From contig WOUR01000026.1 in assembly GCA_009772935.1 (NCBI GenBank), positions 1 through 64,000 of the forward strand: a stretch of DNA of 64,000 nucleotides, given 5' to 3'. A program made the translations under genes and the position numbers. Each line of letters opens with the position of its first letter. The first letter of the stretch is position 1. Shown piece by piece: positions 20,162 through 31,292 of this stretch. Below the pieces are notes generated by a model. The model did not search any database. It was not told the origin of the DNA and was given only the letters and a program-made list of their open reading frames with translations. This DNA is from Rhodospirillaceae bacterium (lineage in GTDB: Bacteria; Pseudomonadota; Alphaproteobacteria; Reyranellales; Reyranellaceae).

Positions 20162-20893
20162 TTATACCAGCAGGGAGCCGATGGCGACGCAGACCAGCAG
20201 GCCGAGTGCAAGGCGGCGATAGAATTTCTCGCTGGCCAGCGGAAACAGCCGCTCGCCCACCACGCCGCCCAGCATCACGGCCGGTGCCAGGAACAGGCCC
20301 TGCACGCCGGTGCTCCAGCCGATCAGGTCGCGCGACGCGAACGATGCCAGGGCGATCAGGTCGACGAAGACGAAGTAGGTCGTGAGATTGGCCCGCACGC
20401 GCGCCGCCGGCTCGTTGCCCGCCAGATAGTAGAAGGCGATCGGCGGACCGGCCATGCCCGAGAGCCCGTTCAGGAAGCCGCTGGTCGCCCCGGCGGCGAA
20501 GGTCGTCGCCGCATTCGGTCGCCCGGGAAAGCGCCAGCCGCTGGCCAGCAGCGTGACCGCTCCCAGGATGATGGCCGAGATCGCCCAGCGCATCGGCTCG
20601 GGCTCGACTCCGGTCAGCGTATGGGTGCCGAGCGGAACGGCGAGGGCCGCCGCCACCAGCAGCAAGCCGATGCGCCGCCAGTCGACCAGCCGTACCACGC
20701 CCGGGACGAGCGGCAGGGCGACCGCGATCTCCAGCAGGAGGCAGAGCGCAATCCCGACCGCGGGCCCGTAGAGGGCCGAAAAGATCGGCGTCATCAGCAT
20801 CGCGGCGCCGAAACCGGCGAAGCCGCGCACCATGCCTGCAATGCAGGCAACCGCGGCAGACACGAGGAAGGGAAAGCTCAGCAGATCCGGCAT
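20162..20893 (-). CDS. TauE/SafE family membrane permease
   Basis: Polytopic protein of the sulfite exporter TauE/SafE family; substrates of most members, including this one, are unknown. The preferred start is the ATG at 20893 ([20 protein letters not shown], 243 residues), because the 15 residues upstream in the track ORF overlap the divergent uvrB promoter region. Seven to eight hydrophobic segments, a [15 protein letters not shown] motif in the first half and [15 protein letters not shown] in the second half are typical of the duplicated TauE fold. It ends 10 bases upstream of the djlA-like start. Confidence 0.82.
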   Translation of the reverse strand: MPDLLSFPFLVSAAVACIAGMVRGFAGFGAAMLMTPIFSALYGPAVGIALCLLLEIAVALPLVPGVVRLVDWRRIGLLLVAAALAVPLGTHTLTGVEPEPMRWAISAIILGAVTLLASGWRFPGRPNAATTFAAGATSGFLNGLSGMAGPPIAFYYLAGNEPAARVRANLTTYFVFVDLIALASFASRDLIGWSTGVQGLFLAPAVMLGGVVGERLFPLASEKFYRRLALGLLVCVAIGSLLV

Positions 20894-20912
20894 TGCGAGC
20901 GGGACGCTAGCA

Positions 20913-20943
20913 TTGCCGGAGTGCGGTGCGCGCATCATATAAT
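20913..20943 (+). promoter_or_regulatory. Putative uvrB promoter (TTGCCG, 19 bases, TATAAT)
   Basis: A perfect TATAAT at 20938-20943 lies only 7 bases before the ATG at 20951. A weak TTGCCG at 20913-20918 is 19 bases upstream, slightly long. If this is used, the transcript would begin at or next to the A of the ATG and uvrB mRNA would be leaderless. No LexA box was recognised here by eye. Confidence 0.45.
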
Positions 20944-20950
20944 GGAGGTC

Positions 20951-23146
<2,196 letters not shown>

Positions 23147-23232
23147 CAGTTCGAGCCTCGCCAATTTCGCCTGACCGTGTCTCGTCGAGAGTTTTCTCGC
23201 CCGCCTGAATGCGCTCGTTATAGTCCCGGCGC

Positions 23233-24444
23233 ATGTCCGCCGCGCCGACCGACCTTCGTCGCTATCTCGCCGCCCTCGCCTCGCTGACCCTGATCCAGGT
23301 CATCTCGACGATGGTCTTCAACCAGGCGTCGGTGCTGGCGCCCGCGGCCGCGGCCGAGTTCGGCGTCGCGGCGGCGGACGTCGCCTACTACGTGTCGATC
23401 GTCTATCTCGCGGCGATGATCTCGACCGTGGGCGGCGGCCCGCTCCCCCGCCGGCTGGGACCGATCCGATTCATCCAGACCGGTCTCACCGTCGCGGCCC
23501 TGGGCTCCTTCGTCTTCGCGACGGGCGGTGTCGCGATGGCCGCCCTCTCGGCATTCATCGTCGGGCTGGGCTCGGGCCCGCTCACCATCGCCAGCTCGCA
23601 CATCCTGGCCCGCGTGTCGCCGCCGCGCCTTGCAAACGTCACCTTCTCGCTGAAGCAGAGCGGCGTGCCCGTCGGCTTCGCGATCTGCGGCGCCGTGCTG
23701 CCGACCCTCGCGCTCGATTTCGGCTGGCGCTGGGCCGCGACCTCGGTCGGCTTCCTCTCGATCGCCGCGGCCGTTGCCATGCAGCCCTTGCGCAGCCTCT
23801 ACGACGACGAGCGCAGTGGCGGTTCCGCACGCCTGCCGACGCTGGCGGAAATCTTCGAGCCGCTGCAGCTTGCCTGGCGCGATCCCATCCTGCGGCCGAT
23901 GTGCTTCATCGGCATGCTGTTCTCGGCGACGCAGGCGATCGTCGTGAACTTCACCGTCGTCTACGCCGTCGATGGCCTGCAGATGTCCTATGTGCTGGCC
24001 GGCGCGCTCCTGTCGGCGGCAACGGTCGCCGGCGCCTTCGGCCGCATCTTCTGGGGCGCGCTCGCCGACTTGCTGCGAAGGCCGTCGGCCGTGCTGGCCG
24101 GCATCGGCGCCATCATCGCGATGGCCGCGACCGTGATGGCGTTCTCGACGCCCGCCTGGCCCACCACCGCCGTCTACATCGTCTGCACCATCCTGGGGGG
24201 CACCGCCGTCGGCTGGAACGGCGTCTTCATCGCCGAGAGCGCCTCGCGCGCCCCGCCGGGACGCGCCGCCGAGTTCACCGGCGCGACGCAACTCTTCGTG
24301 TTCTGCGGCGCCCTCCTCTCCCCGCTCCTGTTCCGCACGGTGCTGGCCATCACCGGCGTCTATGAGGCGGGCTATCTCCTCCTGGCGGCGGGCGTGGCGA
24401 CCGCGTCGTTCTTCCTCGGTCGCGCAGCGCTCAGCCGATCCTGA
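23233..24444 (+). CDS. Major facilitator superfamily transporter
   Basis: A 403-residue protein with about twelve hydrophobic segments. MFS character is seen in GGGPLPRRLGPIRFIQTGL after the second segment and in the mirrored second half beginning near MCFIGMLFSATQAIVV, with FGRIFWGALADLLRRPSA in its first cytoplasmic loop. It starts 86 bases after uvrB on the same strand and ends one base before the convergent ABC permease stop. No neighbour points to a substrate, so function beyond secondary transport is unassigned. Confidence 0.85.
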   Translation: MSAAPTDLRRYLAALASLTLIQVISTMVFNQASVLAPAAAAEFGVAAADVAYYVSIVYLAAMISTVGGGPLPRRLGPIRFIQTGLTVAALGSFVFATGGVAMAALSAFIVGLGSGPLTIASSHILARVSPPRLANVTFSLKQSGVPVGFAICGAVLPTLALDFGWRWAATSVGFLSIAAAVAMQPLRSLYDDERSGGSARLPTLAEIFEPLQLAWRDPILRPMCFIGMLFSATQAIVVNFTVVYAVDGLQMSYVLAGALLSAATVAGAFGRIFWGALADLLRRPSAVLAGIGAIIAMAATVMAFSTPAWPTTAVYIVCTILGGTAVGWNGVFIAESASRAPPGRAAEFTGATQLFVFCGALLSPLLFRTVLAITGVYEAGYLLLAAGVATASFFLGRAALSRS

Positions 24445-24445
24445 C

Positions 24446-25219
24446 TCACTCTTCCTTGAGCGCGCTCTCGTGCCAGCGGCGCAGCAGGAGATGCGACAGC
24501 AGGGAAAGCAACAGATAGATCGCGATACCCGTCGCGGAGATCAGGACCAGGGCCGCGAACATGCGCGGGATCTTGAGCTGGTAGCCGGATTCGAGGATGC
24601 GGTAGGCGAGGCCCGATTCGCGGCCGCCCGAGCCCGCCACGAACTCGGCCACGACGGCGCCGATCAGCGCCAGCCCGCCCGAGATGCGCAGGCCTCCCAG
24701 GAAGTACGGCAGCGCCGCCGGCAGGCGCAGGTCGAGCAGCGTGCGCCAGCGGCTTGCGCCATAGAGCTCGAACAGGTCGAGCAGGTTGCGGTCGACCGAG
24801 CGAAGGCCCAGCACCGTGTTGGAGAGGATCGGGAAGAAGGCCACCAGCCAGGCGCAGATCAGCAGCGAGACGTTGACGTCGTCGACCCAGGCGATGATCA
24901 GCGGCGCGATGGCCACGATCGGCGTCACCTGGAGGATGATGGCGTAGGGAAAGAGCGACAGCTCGATCCAGCGCGACAGTGAGAACAGCAGCGCCAGCAG
25001 GACGCCCACCACCACCGCGGCCAGCAGCGCCTGCAGGGTGATCGTGAGCGTGACCAGCAGCGCCGGCCACAGCGTGCCCCAGTCGGACACCAGCGTCTTC
25101 GTCACCAGGATCGGTCCCGGCAGGATATAGGGCGGAATCGCCATCGCCCGCACGAGGCCCTCCCACAGGGCCAGCATGAAGAGCCCCATCAGGACCGGGG
25201 CGACGATGCGGGCGCTCAT
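24446..25219 (-). CDS. ABC transporter permease, SsuC/TauC type
   Basis: A 257-residue membrane subunit of an importer of the nitrate/sulfonate/taurine group. There are about six membrane segments and the cytoplasmic coupling loop ELYGASRWRTLLDLRLPAALPY, the EAA motif that docks onto the ATPase. The ATG at 25219 overlaps the ATPase stop as ATGA. No periplasmic binding protein gene is next to it. The family imports sulfonates, pyrimidine thiamin precursors, nitrate and others, so the substrate cannot be deduced from this subunit. Confidence 0.87.
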   Translation of the reverse strand: MSARIVAPVLMGLFMLALWEGLVRAMAIPPYILPGPILVTKTLVSDWGTLWPALLVTLTITLQALLAAVVVGVLLALLFSLSRWIELSLFPYAIILQVTPIVAIAPLIIAWVDDVNVSLLICAWLVAFFPILSNTVLGLRSVDRNLLDLFELYGASRWRTLLDLRLPAALPYFLGGLRISGGLALIGAVVAEFVAGSGGRESGLAYRILESGYQLKIPRMFAALVLISATGIAIYLLLSLLSHLLLRRWHESALKEE

Positions 25220-25956
25220 GCCGCCATCGCTTCCGAAAGCTGCGCCGAGGTAAGGCGGCAGAGGGCGGCGTAGTCGGCGGAGGTACCGAAGGACTCGCTG
25301 CGAGGGTAGGGCGCCGGGATGGCGAGTTCGGAGCGCACGCGGCCGGGGCGGGCGCTCATCACCACGATGCGCTGCGACAGGAACACCGATTCGAACACCG
25401 AGTGGGTCACGAACACGGCCGTGAAATGCGTACGCTGCCAGAGTTCCAGCAGGTCGGTGTTCAGCCTGCGCCGCGTGATCTCGTCGAGCGCGGCAAAGGG
25501 TTCGTCCATCAGGAGCAGCTTCGGCGAGGTGACGAGCGCCCGCGCGATCGACACCCGCATCTTCATGCCGCCCGACAGTTCACGCGGATAGCTCTTCTCG
25601 AAGCCCTTGAGCCCGACGCCGGCGAGCGCCTCGGCCGCGCGCGCCTCGCGGTCCGAGCGCGACAGCCCGCGTAGCTTGAGCGGCAGCGCCACGTTGGCCA
25701 GCGCCGTCGACCACGGCATCAGGGTCGGCTCCTGGAAGACGAAGCCCAGGTCGGGCCTGCCCTGCGGCCATTCGATCGTGCCCGCCGTTGGCTCCGCGAG
25801 GCCGCCGATCAGGCGCAGCAGGGTCGATTTTCCGCAGCCCGAGGGGCCGAGCACGCTCAGGAACTCGCCGGCCTCGATGTCGAGCGAGGCGCCGTCCAGC
25901 GCCTGGACGCCGTTCGCGAAGACCCTGGAGACATCGCGGACCCGAACGAGCGTCAT
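25216..25956 (-). CDS. ABC transporter ATP-binding protein, SsuB/TauB type
   Basis: ATPase partner of the permease encoded directly downstream. Walker A (LGPSGCGKSTLLRLIGG), Q-loop (FVFQEPTLMPW), signature (LSGGMKMRVSIARAL), Walker B (LLLMDEPFAALDE) and the switch histidine (VFVTHSVFES) are all present in 246 residues. The ATG at 25956 shares one base with the TGA of the dioxygenase gene (TGATG); the track start one codon earlier is a TTG. The tight overlap argues that transporter and dioxygenase are made together. Confidence 0.92.
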   Translation of the reverse strand: MTLVRVRDVSRVFANGVQALDGASLDIEAGEFLSVLGPSGCGKSTLLRLIGGLAEPTAGTIEWPQGRPDLGFVFQEPTLMPWSTALANVALPLKLRGLSRSDREARAAEALAGVGLKGFEKSYPRELSGGMKMRVSIARALVTSPKLLLMDEPFAALDEITRRRLNTDLLELWQRTHFTAVFVTHSVFESVFLSQRIVVMSARPGRVRSELAIPAPYPRSESFGTSADYAALCRLTSAQLSEAMAA

Positions 25957-26825
25957 CAACCCGCAGGCAAGGTCAGGTCGAGGCGCGTGGCCCAGACCGG
26001 CAAGGGCAGCGTGTCGCGCGTGGCGAGGTTGGCGGGCAGCGCGGCGCGGTCGGTCACCCGGGCAAAAGGCAGGACGAGGCCGGCACGCACGCCGAACACC
26101 GCATCGCCATCGAGATGCGCGTCATCCTCGGGGAAGAATTCGGTGATCAGCGGCGGATGGCCGGGCGCCTGGACGATCATGTGCAGATGGGCGGGCCGCC
26201 AGGCGTCGCGCCCGAGGACGCGCAGCATGTCGCCGGCTGGGCCGTCGTCCGGCACCTTGTAGGAGACAGGGCGCACGGTGGTGAAGGCGAAGGTGCCATC
26301 GTCCGCCACGGCGAGGCGCGCGTGATAGTTGGTCGGCGCCTGCCCGGCGTCCTGCTGGGCATAGAGGCCGTTGCCCGCATTCTGCCAGATCGCCAGCACG
26401 GCCCCTTTCGCCGGCGCGCCCTTTGCGTCGACGACGCGACCGCTCACGACCAGCGGCTCGCCCACCTGGCCACGCCACAGGTCGCCGCCATTGGGCAACT
26501 CGGGCGCCCCCTCGATATGGAACGGGCCGAGCACGGAAGACGGCGTTCCGCTGCCGGCGGCGTTCACCATGTCCACGAGCGACGACACGCCGAGCAGGTC
26601 GGAGAACAGGATGTACTCGTTGCGTTTGTCGTCGGTGAATTGCGTCGCACGCGTGAGCGCGTCGATGGCGGTCCCCCACTCCGCCTGCGTGACCTTGTTT
26701 TCACGCACGAAGCTGTGCAGGTGGCCGGCCAGCGAGACCAGCAGCGTCCGCGCCCGCGCGGACGGGGCGTTGCGGGCATAGTCGGCGAAGGCCTGGGTGA
26801 TCGAGGTCGGGGTGAGATTGCGCAC
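25956..26825 (-). CDS. Intradiol ring-cleavage dioxygenase (catechol/hydroxyquinol 1,2-dioxygenase type)
   Basis: Non-haem Fe(III) enzyme that opens catechol-type rings between the two hydroxyls. The GTG at 26825 (VRNLTPTSITQAFADYARN) has GGGAGG five bases upstream; the track N-terminus before it is shadow. It has 289 residues: an N-terminal helical domain (about 1-100), then the beta-sandwich with the ligand tyrosines in NGLYAQQD and TNYHARLAV and ligand histidines in RPAHLHMIVQAPGH. The FSDLLGVSSLVDMVN region resembles hydroxyquinol dioxygenases, but the preferred ring substrate cannot be settled by reading. It sits directly upstream of, and coupled to, an ABC importer ATPase and permease. 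Confidence 0.87.
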   Translation of the reverse strand: MRNLTPTSITQAFADYARNAPSARARTLLVSLAGHLHSFVRENKVTQAEWGTAIDALTRATQFTDDKRNEYILFSDLLGVSSLVDMVNAAGSGTPSSVLGPFHIEGAPELPNGGDLWRGQVGEPLVVSGRVVDAKGAPAKGAVLAIWQNAGNGLYAQQDAGQAPTNYHARLAVADDGTFAFTTVRPVSYKVPDDGPAGDMLRVLGRDAWRPAHLHMIVQAPGHPPLITEFFPEDDAHLDGDAVFGVRAGLVLPFARVTDRAALPANLATRDTLPLPVWATRLDLTLPAG

Positions 26826-26857
26826 GGAAGCCTCCCTGGGGTCGGGGCCTCGGCCCG

Positions 26858-27466
26858 TTACCGTGGCGCCCGCAGGAGCGCGTCGTAGTCCGCCCGCAGC
26901 AGCGCGAACAGCAGATGGTCGGCCCACTGGCCGTTGATGCGCAGATACTGCCGGGCCAGCCCCTCCTCGTGGAAGCCGACCTTGGTCAGCACGGCCTTGG
27001 AGGGTTCGTTGTGCGGCAGGCAGGCGGCCTCGAGCCGGTGCAGCCGCAGGTCGTCGAACACGAACGGGAGGGTGGCACGCAGACCGTCGGTCATCAGGCC
27101 CTGCCCGGCATAGGGCTGGCCCATCCAGTAACCGACGGACGCGGCCTGGGCGACGCCACGGCGGACGTTGCTGAGGTTGATGCCGCCGACCAGCCGGCGG
27201 CCTTCATTGGTGAAGACGAACAGCCCGTAGGCCTCCCCGGCCCGCCATTCCTTGATCTGCTGCCGCAGCCGGCGCCGGAAATGGTCGCGGGCCAGCGAAT
27301 CCTCCGGCCAGGTGGGCTCCCACGGGGTGAGGAAGGCCCGGCTGCGGGCGCGCAGTTCGGCCCATTCCGGCCAGTCGTCCAAGCTCGGCGCGCGCAGAAA
27401 CACGCGCTTCCCGGTAATCCGGGTCATCCCTGACAGCGACAACGGGACGTCGGCAAAGCGGAACAT
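26858..27466 (-). CDS. GNAT acetyltransferase, RimJ-like
   Basis: The 202-residue product resembles ribosomal-protein alanine N-acetyltransferases: GKRVFLRAPSLDDWPEWAEL at the N-terminus, the acetyl-CoA region SVGYWMGQPYAGQGLMTDGL and LEAACLPHNEPSKAVLTKVGF, then YLRINGQWADHLLFALL. An internal ATG at 27427 (MTRITGKRVFLRAP) is an alternative start. It lies 32 bases upstream of the dioxygenase start and may share its transcript. RimJ and RimI cannot be separated with certainty here, and other protein or small-molecule targets are possible. Confidence 0.82.
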   Translation of the reverse strand: MFRFADVPLSLSGMTRITGKRVFLRAPSLDDWPEWAELRARSRAFLTPWEPTWPEDSLARDHFRRRLRQQIKEWRAGEAYGLFVFTNEGRRLVGGINLSNVRRGVAQAASVGYWMGQPYAGQGLMTDGLRATLPFVFDDLRLHRLEAACLPHNEPSKAVLTKVGFHEEGLARQYLRINGQWADHLLFALLRADYDALLRAPR

Positions 27467-27629
27467 CTTGGGCTATACTCGCGGTTCTTCGGAATTCTTG
27501 CATGTTTTCCGGGATTCGACGTAGGAAATTGAGACGGTCCGCCACGCACCGCGTCGCCGGAAGAGCTGCCGCCATCCGGCAACGGGCGTATTACTTCCCT
27601 CCATCGTGAGTCCTCGAGGCACATCGGCC

Positions 27630-28427
27630 ATGGAAACGGCAAGCAAACCCAGTGTCGGCGAAAAGGGCAGATTCTATCTGACCAAGCATATCTGGCTTCC
27701 CCAGCAGCCGCTGGAGGATTTCAACCTCAAGCTTTCGGACATGATCCTGCGGAACATGCCGAAGCTGCCGCTGGGCGGCGAGGACGCGATGAAGGTCTTC
27801 CCGGTCCTGGGTGAGCTCAAGAAGAGCCACGCCAAGATCAAGGCCGACCTCGAGTACCTGCTCAGCCATCATGAGGAGATCCCTGCCCTGCACGAGGTCC
27901 ATCCGCGCGACCTCTACGTGCCGGGCCGCGCCTGGCGCACCTTCCTGCTGAAACTGTGGGGCCATGACGTTCCGGAGAACGCCGCGGCGGTGCCGGACAC
28001 GATGGCCGCGATCGCCAAAATCCCCGGCGTCCACACCGCGCTGTTCAGCATCCTCGCCGGCCGCGCCGAGATCGAACCGCACCGGGGATCTGCCGCCGGC
28101 ATCATCCGCTTCCACTACCCGCTGATCGTGCCGACCGAACCGGAGAAATGCTGGATCGAGATCGGCGGCCATCATTTCTTCTGGAAGGAAGGCGAGCCGC
28201 TGGTCTTCGACGACACGCGAGAGCATTGGGTGAAGAACCAGACCGACGAGACCCGGGTCGTGCTGATCATCGACTTCAACGCGCCGATGCCGTTCCCGAT
28301 GAATCTCTACACGGGCTTCCGCTACAATCTGGTCCGCCGCAGCGCCGAGATCAGGACCGCCATCGAACGCGCCGCGATCGGCGTTCCTCCACGCACGGCA
28401 CAAACCGAACTGCCGAAGGCGGCCTGA
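27630..28427 (+). CDS. Aspartyl/asparaginyl beta-hydroxylase domain protein
   Basis: Fe(II)/2-oxoglutarate-dependent oxygenase of the AspH/LpxO family. The ATG at 27630 (METASKPSVGEKGRFYL, 265 residues) is preferred over the GTG at 27606. The cupin core carries the metal-binding histidines in EIEPHRGSAAGIIRFHYPLI and FDDTREHWVKNQTDETRVVL, with the 2-oxoglutarate-binding arginine expected near the latter. No membrane segment is obvious, unlike LpxO, so whether the target is a protein, a lipid or a small molecule is unknown. It is transcribed divergently from the rimJ-like gene. Confidence 0.83.
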   Translation: METASKPSVGEKGRFYLTKHIWLPQQPLEDFNLKLSDMILRNMPKLPLGGEDAMKVFPVLGELKKSHAKIKADLEYLLSHHEEIPALHEVHPRDLYVPGRAWRTFLLKLWGHDVPENAAAVPDTMAAIAKIPGVHTALFSILAGRAEIEPHRGSAAGIIRFHYPLIVPTEPEKCWIEIGGHHFFWKEGEPLVFDDTREHWVKNQTDETRVVLIIDFNAPMPFPMNLYTGFRYNLVRRSAEIRTAIERAAIGVPPRTAQTELPKAA

Positions 28428-28438
28428 GCAAAACACCA

Positions 28439-28546
28439 CCTCACCCTGAGGAGGCTGCGCAGCAGCCGTCTCGAAGGGTGGGTTTCAGGTGCATTGGCAG
28501 CCCATCCTTCGAGACGCGTGCCTGCGGCGCGCTCCTCAGGATGAGG
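28439..28546. repeat. Large imperfect inverted repeat between the hydroxylase and M16 peptidase genes
   Basis: The arms CCTCACCCTGAGGAGG...GTCTCGAAGGGTGGG and CCCATCCTTCGAGAC...CTCCTCAGGATGAGG are reverse complements with a few mismatches, separated by about 17 bases. This is the dispersed palindromic element widely seen between genes of alphaproteobacteria. It lies between convergent stop codons and could form a long hairpin that ends transcription from both sides. Confidence 0.8.
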
Positions 28547-28568
28547 ATTGTTGGGAGCGCGCGGTCTC

Positions 28569-29837
28569 TTACGCCGCGAGGCGGCCGGCGATCTTGTCGA
28601 GCGACTCGAGGCCGTCGATCGGGCCCAGGGCGGCGAGCGTGAGTTCACCCTGCAGCAGGCGACGCGCGACGCGACGGACGGCGTCCTGGTCGACCGCCTC
28701 GATGCGCGCCACGATCTCGGCATAGGGGATCGTGCGGCCGTGGACGATCAGGTGGCGCGCCGCCTGCTCGCAGCGAGCGCCGCTGGATTCCAGCGCCATC
28801 AGCGTTCCGGCCTTGATCTGGCTACGGGCGCGCACGAGTTCCTGCTCGTTCAGCGTATCGGCCACGGTGACGAATTCTTCGCACACCGCGGGCACCAGCT
28901 CGGCCAGATCGTCCTCGCCGGTGCCGGCATAGATGCCGAACAGGCCGCCATCGGCGTAGGCCGTATTGAAGCAATGGATGCCGTAGACCAGGCCCCGCTC
29001 CTCGCGGATGCGCTGGAACAGGCGCGAGGACATGCCGCCGCCGAACAGGGTCGAATAGATCGCCAGCGCGAAATAGTCCGGGTCGCGGTAGCCGATGCCC
29101 TCGCAGCCCAGCACGAGATGCGCCTGCTCGAGCACGCGCTGCTCGCGGCCGTCGCCCCCGACATAGGCGAGGGGGACCGGCCGCTCGGCGTTGGCCGGCG
29201 TCGGGGGGACGGAGCCAAAATGCTTCTCGGCGAGATCGACGATCTGGTCGTGCTCGACCCGGCCGGCCGCCGACAGGACCATGTTCGAGGCGGTGTAGTG
29301 GCGCGCAAGATAGGCGAAGAGATCGTCACGGCCGATCGCCTCGACCGACGTAGCGGTACCCAGCACCGGCCGGCCGAGCGGCTGGCCCGGCAGCGCGGTC
29401 TCCTGGAACTGGTCGAAGATCAGGTCGTCGGGCGTGTCGAGTGCCTGGCCGATCTCCTGCAGGATGACGCCACGCTCGCGCTGCAGTTCGTCGGGATCGA
29501 ACACCGAGTTGCGCAGGATGTCGGAAATCATCTCCACGCCCAGCCCCACGTCCTCCTTGAGGACCGAGGCATGGTAGGCGGTGATCTCACGGCCGGTATA
29601 GGCGTTCAGGCTGCCGCCGACATTCTCGATTTCCTCGGCGATGGCGCGGGCGCTCCGGGTGCGGGTGCCCTTGAACGCCATGTGCTCCAGCATGTGCGCC
29701 ATGCCGTTCAGCTCGGCGGTCTCGTGGCGCGTGCCGCAGCCCACCCAGATGCCGAGCGATGCCGATTCCACCTCGGGCATCGGGTCGACGGCGACCCGCA
29801 GGCCGTTGCCCAGCGTCGTAACTCTGACATTGCTCAC
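28569..29837 (-). CDS. M16 family zinc peptidase (mitochondrial processing peptidase-like)
   Basis: A 422-residue protein with the inverted zinc motif HMLEH in NGMAHMLEHMAFKGT near residue 46 and the downstream metal glutamate expected in the ENVGGSLNAYTGREITAYHA region. A second inactive-like half follows (GYRDPDYFALAIYSTLFGGGMSSRLF, including the arginine and tyrosine lid region). It has no signal peptide. Its ATG overlaps the thrC stop as ATGA; the thrC-peptidase pair is common in alphaproteobacteria. The cellular substrate is not known from sequence. Confidence 0.92.
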   Translation of the reverse strand: MSNVRVTTLGNGLRVAVDPMPEVESASLGIWVGCGTRHETAELNGMAHMLEHMAFKGTRTRSARAIAEEIENVGGSLNAYTGREITAYHASVLKEDVGLGVEMISDILRNSVFDPDELQRERGVILQEIGQALDTPDDLIFDQFQETALPGQPLGRPVLGTATSVEAIGRDDLFAYLARHYTASNMVLSAAGRVEHDQIVDLAEKHFGSVPPTPANAERPVPLAYVGGDGREQRVLEQAHLVLGCEGIGYRDPDYFALAIYSTLFGGGMSSRLFQRIREERGLVYGIHCFNTAYADGGLFGIYAGTGEDDLAELVPAVCEEFVTVADTLNEQELVRARSQIKAGTLMALESSGARCEQAARHLIVHGRTIPYAEIVARIEAVDQDAVRRVARRLLQGELTLAALGPIDGLESLDKIAGRLAA

Positions 29838-31279
29838 GTGCGCACCTTGCTTCGGGCTGCGGGCGCGGCGGCCATCTCCCGGCGTTCGTCGATCATGGAT
29901 TTGAGGGCCGCAACGTCGTTCGGCATCCCATCGGCACGCTCGGCGCGGTCAAGCAGGTCGGCGAGCCGCTCCGGCAGACGCGGCCGCCGGCCGGTCGCCC
30001 TCTCGACGGCGTCGGGGAACTTGGCGGGATGTGCCGTCGCCAGTACGACCATCGGAATGGCGGGATCGCGACGATGCTGCTGGGCCAGCGCATAGCCCAC
30101 CGCGGTGTGCGGATCGATCGTTTCGCCGTAACGCGTCAGGCAATCCTTCATGGCGGCCAGCGTTCCGGCATCGTCCAGCCGGCCCGCGTCGAACAGCTGC
30201 CGCACGCCCGCCAGGACGTTGCCGCCGACCTTCAGGGTGCCGGTGCTGCGGAAGGCCGTCATGGCGTCGGCCAGGGCCACGCCGTCACGTTCGTAGAGGT
30301 CGAACAGCAGTCGCTCGAAGTTGCTCGAGATCTGGATGTCCATGCTGGGGCTCAGGGTCGGCACGACCTCCGAGGTCGTCATCCTGCCGCTCTCGAAGAA
30401 GCGGGCCAGGATGTCGTTGCTGTTGGCACCGACCACGAAATGCGAGATCGGCAGCCCCATCTGCTTCGCGGCGTAGCCGGCATACACATTGCCGAAGTTT
30501 CCGCTGGGCACGCTGAAGGCCACCGGCCGCTCCGGCGCGCCGAGCTTCAGCGCCGCCCAGAAGTAGTAGACGATCTGTGCCATCACGCGGGCGAAGTTGA
30601 TCGAATTCACCGCCGTCAGTGCGTGCCGGTCGCGGAACGCCAGATCGTTGAAGCAGGCCTTGGCCAGATCCTGGCAGTCGTCGAAGGTGCCCTGCACCGC
30701 GATGTTGTGCACGTTGGGCGCCAGCACCGTCGTCATCTGCCGCCGCTGGACCTCGCTCACGCGGCCGTGCGGGAACAGCATGAAGATGTCGATCGTCTTG
30801 CGGTCCCGCACCGCCTCGATGGCGGCCGAGCCCGTATCGCCCGAAGTGGCGCCGACGATGGTGGCGTGCTGGCCGCGCGCCGTCAGCGTCTGGTCGAGCA
30901 TGCGACCGAGCAGCTGCAGCGCCACGTCCTTGAAGGCCAGGGTCGGGCCGTGGAACAGCTCGAGCAGGTGCAGGCCCGAATCGCCCAACGGCTTCAGCGG
31001 CGCGACCTCCGGCGTCTCGAACGAGGCATAGGCCTCGCCGATCAGGCGCTGGAAGGTCGCCTCGTCGAAGGCGTCGCCGACGAACGGGCGCATGATGCGC
31101 AAGGCCAGCTCGGTGTAGCCGAGGCCCTTCATGGCCGAGATCTCGGCCGTGCTGAACCGCGGCCATTCGGCGGGCAGGTAGAGTCCGCCGTCGCGGGCCA
31201 GGCCCGCGAGCATGATGTCTTCGAAGCCGAGCGGCGCGGGATTGCCCTGCGAGCCGTGGCGGGTGCTGATGTAACGCAA
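29834..31279 (-). CDS. thrC: Threonine synthase
   Basis: PLP enzyme converting O-phosphohomoserine to threonine. The likely start is the TTG at 31279 (LRYISTRHGSQGNPAPLGFE), which has GGAGGAG four bases upstream; the 13 residues before it in the track do not resemble ThrC. The 481-residue product has the PLP lysine region HGPTLAFKDVALQLLGRML, the phosphate loop GATSGDTGSAAIEAV and PSGNFGNVYAGYAAKQMG. It is the proteobacterial long form and overlaps the M16 gene by 4 bases. Confidence 0.95.
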   Translation of the reverse strand: MRYISTRHGSQGNPAPLGFEDIMLAGLARDGGLYLPAEWPRFSTAEISAMKGLGYTELALRIMRPFVGDAFDEATFQRLIGEAYASFETPEVAPLKPLGDSGLHLLELFHGPTLAFKDVALQLLGRMLDQTLTARGQHATIVGATSGDTGSAAIEAVRDRKTIDIFMLFPHGRVSEVQRRQMTTVLAPNVHNIAVQGTFDDCQDLAKACFNDLAFRDRHALTAVNSINFARVMAQIVYYFWAALKLGAPERPVAFSVPSGNFGNVYAGYAAKQMGLPISHFVVGANSNDILARFFESGRMTTSEVVPTLSPSMDIQISSNFERLLFDLYERDGVALADAMTAFRSTGTLKVGGNVLAGVRQLFDAGRLDDAGTLAAMKDCLTRYGETIDPHTAVGYALAQQHRRDPAIPMVVLATAHPAKFPDAVERATGRRPRLPERLADLLDRAERADGMPNDVAALKSMIDERREMAAAPAARSKVRT

Positions 31280-31292
31280 AGGACTCCTCCGG

